A DNA stretch of 64,000 bases from SHWB01 sp050246875 (GTDB lineage: Bacteria > Pseudomonadota > Alphaproteobacteria > UBA6615): positions 1 to 64,000 of the forward strand of contig JBFWVF010000010.1 of assembly GCA_050246875.1 (NCBI GenBank), read 5' to 3'. A program made the translations under genes and the position numbers. Of this stretch, positions 8,413 through 17,904 are shown piece after piece; the first letter of the stretch is position 1; every line of letters starts with the position of its first letter. The notes beneath the pieces are model-generated. The model made no database searches and was not told the DNA's origin. It saw nothing but the letters and a program-made list of their open reading frames with translations.

Positions 8413-10314
8413 ATGAGGACCTCGATCGCAACGGTTTCTATCAGCGGCACGCTGGCGGAGAAGCTGCAGGCCATCGCCGCCGCCGGCTTCGACGGGGTCG
8501 AGATCTTCGAGAACGACTTCCTCGCCTTCGACGGCTCACCGCGCGAGGTCGGGCGCATGGTCGCCGATGCCGGCCTGCGGATCACGCTGTTCCAGCCCTT
8601 CCGCGACTTCGAGGGCCTGCCCGAGCCGCAGCGCAGCCGCGCCTTCGATCGCGCCGAGCGCAAGTTCGATGTCATGCAGGAGCTGGGCGCCGAACTGATG
8701 CTCGTCTGTTCCAGCGTCTCGCCGCTGGCGCTGGGCGGCATCGACCGCGCGGCCGAGGATTTCCGCGCGCTGGGCGAGCGCGCCGCGCGGCGCGGCCTGC
8801 GCGTCGGCTACGAGGCGCTGTCCTGGGGGCGCTACGTCAACGATCACCGCGACGCCTGGGAGATCGTGCGGCGGGCCGACCACCCGGCGATCGGACTGAT
8901 CCTCGACTCCTTCCACACGCTCGCGCGCGGCATCGACACCGGCTCGATCCGCGCCATACCGCGCGACAGGATTTTCCTCGTGCAGCTCGCCGACGCACCG
9001 CTTCTCGACATGGAGCTGCTGCAGTGGAGCCGGCACCATCGCAACATGCCGGGACAGGGCGACCTGCCGGTGGTCGACTTCATGCGCGCGGTGGCGGCGA
9101 CCGGTTACGACGGCACGCTGTCGCTGGAAATCTTCAACGACCAGTTCCGCGGCGGCTCGCCGCGGGCGATCGCCGTCGACGGCAGGCGTTCGCTGGTCGC
9201 GCTGATGGACCGGGTGCGGCGGCTGGAGACCGGCGTGCGGATCGCCGTGCCCGACATCCCCGACCGCATTCGCGCCGAGGGCATAGAGTTCGTCGAGTTC
9301 GCCGCCGACGAGCGCGAGGCGGAGGCGCTGGCGGCGCTGTTCCGCACTCTCGGCTTCCGCCGTACGGCGCATCACAAGTCCAAGGACGTCACGCTGTGGC
9401 GGCAGGGCGGCATCAACCTCGTCATCAACACCGAAAAGGAAGGCTTCGCCCACGCCGCCTGGCTGATGCACGGCACCTGCGTCTGCGATATCGGCCTGCG
9501 CGTCGAGGACGCGCGCGCGACCGTGGCGCGGGCCCGCGCGCTGGGCGCCGAACCCTTCGAGCAGGCGCCGGGGCCCGGCGAACTGAGCATCCCGGCCATC
9601 CGCGGCGTCGGCGGCGGCGTGATCCACTTCATTGATGCCGGCAGCGACCTCGCGCGCGTGTGGGAGACCGAGTTCGTGCCCGACGCCGATGCCGGGCGCG
9701 CGGCCGGCGGCGGACACGGTGCTGGCCTGCTGGCCGTCGACCACCTGGCACAGACGATGAACTACGAGGAGATGCTGACCTGGGTGCTCTTCTACACGTC
9801 GATCTTCGCGACGCGGAAGACGCCGATGGTAGACATCGCCGACCCGGCCGGCCTGGTGCGCAGCCAGGCCATCGAGGACGCGGACGGCCGGCTTCGCATC
9901 ACCCTCAACGGCGCCGAGAACCGCCGCACGCTGGCGGGGCATTTCATCGCCGAGAGTTTCGGTTCCGCCGTGCAGCACCTGGCCTTCGCGACGGCCGACA
10001 TCTTCGCCACCGTCGCGGCGCTGAGGGAAGGCGGCTTCCGGCCGCTGCCCATCCCGGCCAACTACTACGACGACCTCAATGCCCGCTTCGACCTGAAGGC
10101 GGACCTGCTGGCCCGCCTGCGCGCCGACAACGTGCTCTACGACCGCGACGCCGCGGGCGACTATTTCCAGGTCTACGGCCCCGGCCTCGACGACGGCTTC
10201 TTCTTCGAGATCGTCCAGCGCCGCGGCTACGCGGGCTACGGCGCGCCTAACGCGCCTGTCCGCATCGCCGCGCAGAAGCGTGCCCTGCCGCAGACCGAGC
10301 GGCTGGCGATCTAG
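8413..10314 (+). CDS. quiC: 3-dehydroshikimate dehydratase, TIM barrel fused to HPPD-like domain
   Basis: Converts 3-dehydroshikimate to protocatechuate. The 633 residues form an N-terminal xylose-isomerase-like barrel (about 1-275) with metal ligands Glu134, Asp165, Gln191 and Glu239. The C-terminal part has two VOC-type folds like 4-hydroxyphenylpyruvate dioxygenase (about 285-615). That part keeps the iron triad His444 (AVDHLAQ), His522 (QHLAF) and Glu599 (FFFEIVQR). The barrel ligands match the numbering I recall for the Pseudomonas QuiC1 family. GCGAGGAGG upstream supports the start. The gene has its own promoter with a TetR-type operator. What the C-terminal half does is not settled by sequence alone. 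Confidence 0.92.
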   Translation: MRTSIATVSISGTLAEKLQAIAAAGFDGVEIFENDFLAFDGSPREVGRMVADAGLRITLFQPFRDFEGLPEPQRSRAFDRAERKFDVMQELGAELMLVCSSVSPLALGGIDRAAEDFRALGERAARRGLRVGYEALSWGRYVNDHRDAWEIVRRADHPAIGLILDSFHTLARGIDTGSIRAIPRDRIFLVQLADAPLLDMELLQWSRHHRNMPGQGDLPVVDFMRAVAATGYDGTLSLEIFNDQFRGGSPRAIAVDGRRSLVALMDRVRRLETGVRIAVPDIPDRIRAEGIEFVEFAADEREAEALAALFRTLGFRRTAHHKSKDVTLWRQGGINLVINTEKEGFAHAAWLMHGTCVCDIGLRVEDARATVARARALGAEPFEQAPGPGELSIPAIRGVGGGVIHFIDAGSDLARVWETEFVPDADAGRAAGGGHGAGLLAVDHLAQTMNYEEMLTWVLFYTSIFATRKTPMVDIADPAGLVRSQAIEDADGRLRITLNGAENRRTLAGHFIAESFGSAVQHLAFATADIFATVAALREGGFRPLPIPANYYDDLNARFDLKADLLARLRADNVLYDRDAAGDYFQVYGPGLDDGFFFEIVQRRGYAGYGAPNAPVRIAAQKRALPQTERLAI

Positions 10315-10451
10315 CGACGCGGCCGGCGCGTGACCGGCCCACGCCCCGCCGATGGGACCGGCACGCCGTTCGTGGTACCGCGCCGCGCCGGCTGCTCTAC
10401 ACTCGGGCCCGCACGCCTATGCCCTGACCGGCCGACGCGAGGGAGCACGCC

Positions 10452-11252
10452 ATGGACCTTCACCTTGCCGGCAAGGCCGCCCTCGTCGCCGGCGGCAGCA
10501 CGGGCATCGGCCTCGCCGCGGCGCGGCGCCTGCTGGCCGAGGGCGCGCGGGTGGCCATCGCCGGGCGCAACGCGGAGCGGCTGGCGCGGGCGGCCGGTGA
10601 GCTGCGGCGGGACGACGGCGTGGCGGCCGGCGACGTCGCCGCCCAGGCCGGCGACGTGACGCGGCCGGACGACGCGGCGGCGATGGCGGCAGCCGCCGTG
10701 GCGGCGTTCGGCCGCCTCGACATCGTCGTCTTCGCCGTCGGCGGCGAACTGCGCGGCGACTTCGACGCGCTCGATCCGGCCGCGGTGGCGGCGCATCTGC
10801 AGACGCGGGCGATGGGGGCGTGGATGCTGGCGCGCGCGGCGGTGCCACACCTGCGCCGCCAGGGCGGCGGGCGCCTCATCGTCGTCATCGGCCAGTCGGC
10901 CAAGCTGCCGGCTGCCGGCACCATTGCGGCGGGCATGGCCGGCGCGGCGCAGCACGCCTTCGTCAAGGCGCTGTCCGACCACCTCGCGCGCGATAACATT
11001 CTGGTCACGTCGGTGTGCCACGGCCATATCCGCGCCGCGCCGGGGACGGCCATGGACGCGCCGCGCGAGCGCTGGCTCGGGCGCTCGCTGGAGCACCAGG
11101 AGGCGGGCTGGGGCCTCGACGTGCCGCTTGGCCGCGCCGGCACGCCCGAGGAGGTGGCCAACGCCGTCGCCTTCCTCGCTTCCGACCGCGCCGCCTTCCT
11201 CACCGGCACCAACCTCGACGTCGACGGCGGCGACCAGCGGATGATCTTCTGA
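10452..11252 (+). CDS. SDR-fold protein lacking the catalytic Tyr/Lys
   Basis: Rossmann-fold protein of 266 residues from the short-chain dehydrogenase superfamily. The nucleotide loop GGSTGIG (14-20) and the C-terminal signature FLTGTNLDVDGG are intact. The position of the catalytic Tyr is Ala160 and that of the Lys is Gly164 (AGMAGAAQHAFVK in place of YxxxKxxxxxxxK). Normal hydride-transfer chemistry is therefore doubtful. A second SDR with the same loss lies 49 bases downstream, so the two probably work together, perhaps as a heteromer or a non-redox enzyme. The substrate is unknown. Confidence 0.85.
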   Translation: MDLHLAGKAALVAGGSTGIGLAAARRLLAEGARVAIAGRNAERLARAAGELRRDDGVAAGDVAAQAGDVTRPDDAAAMAAAAVAAFGRLDIVVFAVGGELRGDFDALDPAAVAAHLQTRAMGAWMLARAAVPHLRRQGGGRLIVVIGQSAKLPAAGTIAAGMAGAAQHAFVKALSDHLARDNILVTSVCHGHIRAAPGTAMDAPRERWLGRSLEHQEAGWGLDVPLGRAGTPEEVANAVAFLASDRAAFLTGTNLDVDGGDQRMIF

Positions 11253-11301
11253 GGCGGAGCGCGGCGCGCACGCCGGTCAAGGAGCGGGCTAGGGGGCAGG
11301 C

Positions 11302-12102
11302 ATGGATCTCGGGCTCGACGGCAAGGTGGCGCTGGTGCCGGGCGGCACGGGCGCGCTCGGCAAGGCCACGGCCGACCTGCTGCTGGCGGAAGGCGCGCGC
11401 GCCGTCGCCGTGTGCAGCCGGCGGCAGGCCAACGTCGATGCCGCAGTACGGGAACTGGGCGCGCGTCACGGCGCCGACCGGGTGACGGGCGCGGCCTTCG
11501 ACGTCGCCGACCGGAAGGCGATGGACGCCTTCGTCGCGCAGGTGCGCGAACGCTTCGGTCCCGTCGGCATCCTCGTCTACGCCGCCGGCACCGGCCGCCG
11601 CTCGACCATCGACAGCATGACCGACGCGGAGATGCAGACGCATATCGACGAGAAGGTGTTCGGCACGCTCAACGCCATCCGCGCCGTGCTGCCCGGCATG
11701 CGCGCGCGCCGGGACGGCCGCATCGTGGTGTTCGTCGGCCAGGCCGGCTGGCACCCGCAGGCCGACCGCCTGCCCTCGGGCATCACCAATGCCGGCCAGG
11801 CGGCGATGGTGAAAAGCATCGCCGACACGGTGGCGCGCGACAACGTGCGCCTCAACGTCGTCTCGCCGCAGTACGTCGAGGGGCCGCTGCTCGCCGGCAT
11901 CGTCGAGGAGCAGATGCGAAAGCACGGAATCGATCGCGCCACGGCGACCTTCAGCTACGCCCGCGCCAACCCGCTCGGCCGCCTCGGCCGCCCCGAGGAG
12001 GTAGCCGCCACCGCGGCCTTCCTCGTCTCCGACGCCGCATCTTTCATCACCGGCAGTACGGTGTGCGTCGACGGCGGATACCATCGGTACCCGATGAGCT
12101 GA
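11302..12102 (+). CDS. Second SDR-fold protein lacking the catalytic Tyr/Lys
   Basis: Another 266-residue short-chain dehydrogenase-type protein in tandem with the previous gene. GGTGALG (14-20) binds nucleotide, and the C-terminus has FITGSTVCVDGG. In the active-site helix the Tyr position is Ser159 and the Lys position is Asn163 (SGITNAGQAAMVK). The shared loss in both tandem copies suggests it is an old, selected trait rather than fresh decay. A degenerate copy of this gene's last 60 or so bases occurs again near 14.5 kb, fused to an FMN-reductase remnant. Function is unknown. Confidence 0.85.
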   Translation: MDLGLDGKVALVPGGTGALGKATADLLLAEGARAVAVCSRRQANVDAAVRELGARHGADRVTGAAFDVADRKAMDAFVAQVRERFGPVGILVYAAGTGRRSTIDSMTDAEMQTHIDEKVFGTLNAIRAVLPGMRARRDGRIVVFVGQAGWHPQADRLPSGITNAGQAAMVKSIADTVARDNVRLNVVSPQYVEGPLLAGIVEEQMRKHGIDRATATFSYARANPLGRLGRPEEVAATAAFLVSDAASFITGSTVCVDGGYHRYPMS

Positions 12103-12428
12103 GGGGGGCTTGTCGCGTCGCGTCCCGTTGTCCCGAATCGCCGCGACATTCCGCCGTGCGGGCGGTGGTAGATGTGGGGGCTGCGCTCCGCCCGCTGGGG
12201 AGCGGCACCCTCATCTCCGCATGATCTGCGGGGATTAGGCGGTATCCGTGAAACGAACCACACCTCGGATGTCGTCCCGGACGCGCCGCAGGCGCGATCC
12301 GGAAACCATGAACACCGGTCCATGGCCTCGCGGGGCCCTCCGGTGTTCATGGACCCCGGCGCTACGCCCTGCGGGCTTTGGCCGGGGCGACGTCGCCGAG
12401 TATGCACGCACCACTCGGAAGACGGTGG
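12103..12428. repeat. Gene-free stretch with a palindromic mosaic
   Basis: No gene is seen. Positions 12271-12388 hold clustered palindromes. The clearest is CCATGAACACCGG (12306-12318) and its exact reverse complement (12340-12352) around a 21-base loop. A GCGCC-gca-GGCGC hairpin lies on the left and a CCCCGG...CCGGGG pair on the right. It resembles the intergenic mosaic repeats common in alphaproteobacteria. Confidence 0.6.
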
Positions 12429-12941
12429 TCATTGACGCGTGGTCACCGTGTTGCATTTTGGCAGGCTACCGTGCAGCAGGAGGTAGTCGCAGAGGAGTTT
12501 GCTCTCGTAGAGGGCGACAAGGACGCTGAACTCCAAGCCTTTCAGATCGCGCACGGGCAGCGCTGCGACGCAAAGATCGGACTGCAGATTCCCGTAATGG
12601 CCGTGATAGCCGCGGCCACCCGAATGGGCACGCTTGCCAGTTGCGGCAGACCGGTCGAACTCCGCCCACCGCTTGGCGAACCACCGCCCGGTCTGGCCGA
12701 TATAGACGACTCTGGCGGACGTGGGATCGGCCGGGCGATTCGGAACGCGTCGAATGTGACCGATCAGGTAAATGCCGCGGCTCGCCGCGTCCGGGTGATT
12801 CTCCCGGTCATTCCACCGGTGCCATTTCGAGAAACCCGCACCAATAGCGGCACGCATTCGGCCAGCGGCCAAGCTATCGACCGGAAGCCCTTTTTCGTCC
12901 GCGGTATCTGTGGGATTCGTCGTTCGCATCGCTTTCCCCAT
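12429..12941 (-). CDS. GIY-YIG nuclease-domain protein
   Basis: Small protein of 170 residues with a GIY-YIG-type nuclease core: GIYLI at 56-60, VVYIGQTGR at 78-86, Arg91, then Glu146 (ESKLL) and Asn164 (PKCN), all in the expected order. The first 50 residues have no recognised domain. The second Met at codon 5 is also a possible start, with GGGGAAAG just before it. It lies directly downstream of an HNH-nuclease remnant in a region of rearrangement. It could be a stand-alone DNA-processing or mobile-element nuclease. Its target is unknown. Confidence 0.6.
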   Translation of the reverse strand: MGKAMRTTNPTDTADEKGLPVDSLAAGRMRAAIGAGFSKWHRWNDRENHPDAASRGIYLIGHIRRVPNRPADPTSARVVYIGQTGRWFAKRWAEFDRSAATGKRAHSGGRGYHGHYGNLQSDLCVAALPVRDLKGLEFSVLVALYESKLLCDYLLLHGSLPKCNTVTTRQ

Positions 12942-12954
12942 TCATTCGGATCGT

Positions 12955-13200
12955 CGGAGAGGTCGATCAGGCCGCGGTCGAACATCCAGTGCGCGGTGCC
13001 CGAGAGCGCGATGCCGTTGTTGACGATGTCGGGGTCGTTCGCCTCGACCGGACGGATATGCGCGACGGCGACCTCGGCGCGACCGCCGCCGAGACGCGGC
13101 AGCACGACCGCGCTGTCGTCGAGGCCCGGCGTGACGATGCGGTTGAAGTCCTCCGGCGCGAGCGGACGCATGGCCAATTGTGCACGGCCCGATATCCGCC
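12955..13200 (-). pseudogene. HNH endonuclease fragment, truncated at both ends
   Basis: The minus strand encodes GRISGRAQLAMRPLAPEDF, then a continuous match to the C-terminal HNH core of a common alphaproteobacterial restriction-type HNH protein (AAHIRPVE-like, here VAHIRPVEANDPD, then GIALSGTAHWMFDRGLIDL). The homology starts right after the TAG that ends the neighbouring hydrolase gene. About 180 N-terminal residues expected for the family are missing. Homology stops near 12960, where the frame runs into the GIY-YIG gene's leader. It is a remnant left by a deletion or insertion, not a working nuclease. Confidence 0.7.
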
Positions 13201-13201
13201 C

Positions 13202-14206
13202 CTAGCGCGGCGCGACGGCCAGCTTCTCGCGCAAGAAGGCGAGCGTCCGTTCCCACGCCAAGCGGTCGGCCTCGGCATTGTAGAGAAGCGTGCCCTGCGG
13301 GGTGCGCACCGGGCTCGTGAACTTGCGCGCGTTGAAGTCGTGATGGGCGCCCGGGTAGTCGAACTGCGTCAGGGGCGCGCCGGCACGGACCAGCCGCTCG
13401 AAAACCGCCGGGCAAAGCACGGGGCCCGGCCAGTCCTCGTTGCCGGCGACGTGTGCGAGGTAGGGCACCTCCAGCGTCGCCAGCGTGGCGGCCGCGTTGC
13501 CGGTGGGACCGAAGCAGCTCGGATAGTAGCCGACCGCGGCCCGTGGCAGCGGCGCGTCCGGATAGGCCACGCCGGTCGGGCCGAGACCGGCCGCGACATG
13601 GAGCGCCACCCGTCCGCCGTCGCTGAAACCGATGACGGCGATGCGTTGGGGATCGACTTTCGGCTGGCCGCGCAGCCACGCGACGGCGCCGTAGGCGTCG
13701 AGGAAGCGCTCGGCGAACGCCGCGGCCTGCTCCGCCGAGACCGCTGGCGCCATGCCGGGCCGCTGCGGCATGGGGCCGCCCGGCGCCGCCGGCCCCGCCA
13801 TGGGTCGTCCGTCCGCCGCCGCCGGCCCGGGCGGGCGGGACATGGGCGGCTGCATCGGCTGCACCTGCGGTCCCCGCATGCCGCCGCCCGATCCGCCGGA
13901 CGCGTCGGGCGGGCAGCCGGGCCCGCGCAGTCCGCGCGCCCGCCAACTGTCCGCCGCCAGGGTGGCGAAGCCGGCCCGGGTCAGATCGCGCTGATAATCG
14001 GCGACGTGCGTTTCGCTGTCGAGGTTGCAACCGCCGTGCAGCAGGACGACCCCGGGAAACGGCCCGGCTCCCTCGGGCAACTGGAAAGTGCCGTCCAGCG
14101 TCACGTTCGCCGGCCGCGCGGCGGCGAACTGCACCGGTTGGCCGGACGTGACGCACCCCGCCAGCACCGGCAGCGCCAAGACAGCGGCAAGCGCAGGGGC
14201 TCGCAT
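13202..14206 (-). CDS. Dienelactone hydrolase-family lipoprotein
   Basis: Alpha/beta-hydrolase of 334 residues with a lipoprotein signal (ALPVLAGC, lipid Cys18), so probably membrane-anchored in the periplasm. The nucleophile motif is GFSDGG (Ser195) instead of the Cys usual in dienelactone hydrolases. HHDF near the C-terminus supplies the His. Between about residues 100 and 155 there is a Gly/Pro/Met-rich low-complexity insert. The start at 14206 fits the signal peptide and has GGAG about 10 bases upstream. The stop codon coincides with the breakpoint of an HNH remnant. Substrate unknown. Confidence 0.82.
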   Translation of the reverse strand: MRAPALAAVLALPVLAGCVTSGQPVQFAAARPANVTLDGTFQLPEGAGPFPGVVLLHGGCNLDSETHVADYQRDLTRAGFATLAADSWRARGLRGPGCPPDASGGSGGGMRGPQVQPMQPPMSRPPGPAAADGRPMAGPAAPGGPMPQRPGMAPAVSAEQAAAFAERFLDAYGAVAWLRGQPKVDPQRIAVIGFSDGGRVALHVAAGLGPTGVAYPDAPLPRAAVGYYPSCFGPTGNAAATLATLEVPYLAHVAGNEDWPGPVLCPAVFERLVRAGAPLTQFDYPGAHHDFNARKFTSPVRTPQGTLLYNAEADRLAWERTLAFLREKLAVAPR

Positions 14207-14386
14207 GTCGAGGTGTCTCCCCCAAGTCGGTCCGGCGACCGCCGTACCCGACGCCGCGGCAGGGTAGAACGCGTGCCGGCGGCTGTGAAGCCGCATCCGC
14301 CGTGCCGTGCCGGCGGCCGGCGGGGCCCCGCCGCGCGCCGCGCAACGTGCGATCGTCGCCGGCGCCGTGGCGGCGCGGGAGGGAAC

Positions 14387-14560
14387 ATGACCACGATCCC
14401 CGGCATCCCGGGCAGCCTGCGGAAAGCCGCTCAACACCGCATCGCTGCTGCCCCACCGGGCCGATGCCGGCCAGCCGCCGCGGCCCCGTCTTCATCGCCG
14501 GCAGCACTGCCGGCGTCGACGGCAGCCAACACCGCTACCCGATGAGCCGAGGGGGCGGAG
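14387..14560 (+). pseudogene. Chimeric remnant: FMN-reductase 5' end joined to SDR 3' end
   Basis: The first part (about 14387-14475) reads MTTIPGIPGSLRK and aligns base by base, with small indels, to the start of the intact FMN reductase at 17905. It then switches (about 14485-14555) to sequence resembling the last 60 or so bases of the SDR gene ending at 12102, down to a matching CACCGCTACCCGATGAGC and a G-rich tail. Neither half is functional. The junction suggests recombination between duplicated copies of nearby genes. Confidence 0.62.
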
Positions 14561-14721
14561 AGCAAGGGTGGCGGAGGATTTTCCCCGTCACCTTCGGGCC
14601 GCGTTCGTCAAACCCCGGATCGTTTCCCGCGGGCGGTGTAGCTGGCGACCGTGGTCCGAGTGGTGCAGAGAGTGTCCTCGCAGCACCGTGCGCGGCCTTC
14701 AACGGGCACCCTGAATGTTCC

Positions 14722-15040
14722 ATGGAGGCCGGAGCGTTCGTATCAAGCCAGCTTCGAGGCCAGCGGCGCCATCGATCGGCAGACCATTCCACTCGCGCGT
14801 TTCGGGTGCTCGCGGCGCGCGGACTCGACTTCCTCGTGGCGCCGGCACTGTTCGACGGCAGGCCGGTTGTCACCAAGGCGTCGCCGCGCGATGGCGAGGA
14901 CCGTTCGGTGACGGTCGGGCAGATCGAAGGCGTGCTCGTGGCGGCGGTGTGGTGCTGGCGCGCGGACCGGGTTCGGATCATCACGTTGCGGAGAGCGCGA
15001 CATGGCGAAGAAAGAGCGTACCGCGCGCCATTCGGCGGCC
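14722..15040 (+). pseudogene. brnT: BrnT-type toxin remnant
   Basis: From about 14798 the frame reads FRVLAARGLDFLVAPALFDG and later DRVRIITLRRARHGEERAY, which matches the body and C-terminus of BrnT ribonuclease toxins. The normal N-terminus (a FDPAK-like start) is not recognisable; the 25 residues after the ATG at 14722 look unrelated. It is followed directly by a truncated brnA-like start, the normal order of this toxin-antitoxin pair. I read it as a decayed module, though a shortened toxin cannot be excluded. Confidence 0.6.
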
Positions 15041-15070
15041 GAGATCGGGGCGATGCGGCGCAAGGGCTGA
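15002..15070 (+). pseudogene. brnA: BrnA-type antitoxin remnant (22 codons)
   Basis: ATG at 15002 opens MAKKERTARHSAAEIGAMRR and stops two residues later at TGA 15068. This matches the N-terminus of BrnA antitoxins (MAKKER...AAEI...RR). The rest of the roughly 80-residue protein, including its DNA-binding domain, is absent. It overlaps the end of the brnT-like frame, as in intact modules. Confidence 0.55.
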
Positions 15071-15129
15071 CGCGCGGCCGTCACGCCGCGCGTCCCCCGT
15101 TCCCCGCCGAGCCCCCCGCTTCGCCCCGC

Positions 15130-17340
<2,211 letters not shown>

Positions 17341-17376
17341 CGTCGTCACTCCCGTCTGGGGCCGAACCGCCATAGA

Positions 17377-17391
17377 TTGGAATTATTCTAA
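17377..17391 (-). promoter_or_regulatory. 7-1-7 Fur/Irr/PerR-type box upstream of katG
   Basis: On the plus strand TTGGAAT-t-ATTCTAA is an inverted repeat with one mismatch per arm, 36 bases upstream of the katG start. The layout and sequence fit boxes bound by Fur-superfamily regulators such as Irr or PerR in alphaproteobacteria, which are known to control katG in several species. It stands out as AT-rich in a GC-rich background. Which regulator binds is not shown. Confidence 0.55.
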
Positions 17392-17519
17392 ACAGACGGC
17401 CGGCGGGATGGCAAGCCGCTCCGCCAAGGCACGCCGGCGTCGCAAAAATGCGTCAGGATGGGGGCGCATGTCTTGACGCAGATCACCGGCGCGCGCCGCC
17501 GCCCGGCAGGAGGCCCCGC

Positions 17520-17825
17520 ATGACACAAGCACCGACCGCCGAACCGCACATCGCGCGCGAGGAAGGCCCGACCAAGGGCCGCTACGTCGCCCGTCTCGAC
17601 GGCGCCGAGGCCGAGATGACGTATTCGCGGGCCGGCGCGGCCACCATCATCATCGACCATACCGGCGTGCCGGATGCTCTTCGGGGGCGCGGCGTCGGCG
17701 ACGCGCTGGTGCTGCGCGCCGTCGAGGACGCGCGCGCCGAGGGACGCGCGATCATCCCGCTCTGCCCCTTCGCCAAATCGCGCTTCGCCCGCCACCCGGA
17801 ATGGGCGGACGTGCTGAAGCGTTGA
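17520..17825 (+). CDS. Small GNAT-fold N-acetyltransferase (YjdJ type)
   Basis: Protein of 101 residues of the compact GNAT family. The acetyl-CoA loop is seen in DALRGRGVGDALV, followed by ARAEGRAIIPLCPFAKS, which is characteristic of this small subfamily. AGGAGG ahead of the ATG fixes the start. It is divergent from katG and precedes the FMN reductase gene by 79 bases. The acceptor substrate is not known for the family. Confidence 0.85.
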   Translation: MTQAPTAEPHIAREEGPTKGRYVARLDGAEAEMTYSRAGAATIIIDHTGVPDALRGRGVGDALVLRAVEDARAEGRAIIPLCPFAKSRFARHPEWADVLKR

Positions 17826-17843
17826 CCGTCTTCCCGATCCACA

Positions 17844-17888
17844 TGGCCCCCACCTTCACGGCCCCCACCTTCATGGCCCCGATCTTCA
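17844..17888 (+). repeat. Three tandem 15-bp repeats
   Basis: Units TGGCCCCCACCTTCA, CGGCCCCCACCTTCA and TGGCCCCGATCTTCA follow each other without a gap between the GNAT and FMN-reductase genes. The third copy has diverged at two bases. The array ends 16 bases before the FMN-reductase start, just ahead of its ribosome-binding site. Confidence 0.85.
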
Positions 17889-17904
17889 CGGAGAAGGAGC
17901 ACGC

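Noticed and set aside
14535..14984. Minus-strand 149-codon open frame
   Set aside because: It is antisense to the brnT remnant and its product has no homology I recognise.
12429..15070. An active defence island
   Set aside because: GIY-YIG, HNH and BrnT/BrnA pieces are suggestive, but two of the three are truncated and no recognisable complete defence system is present.
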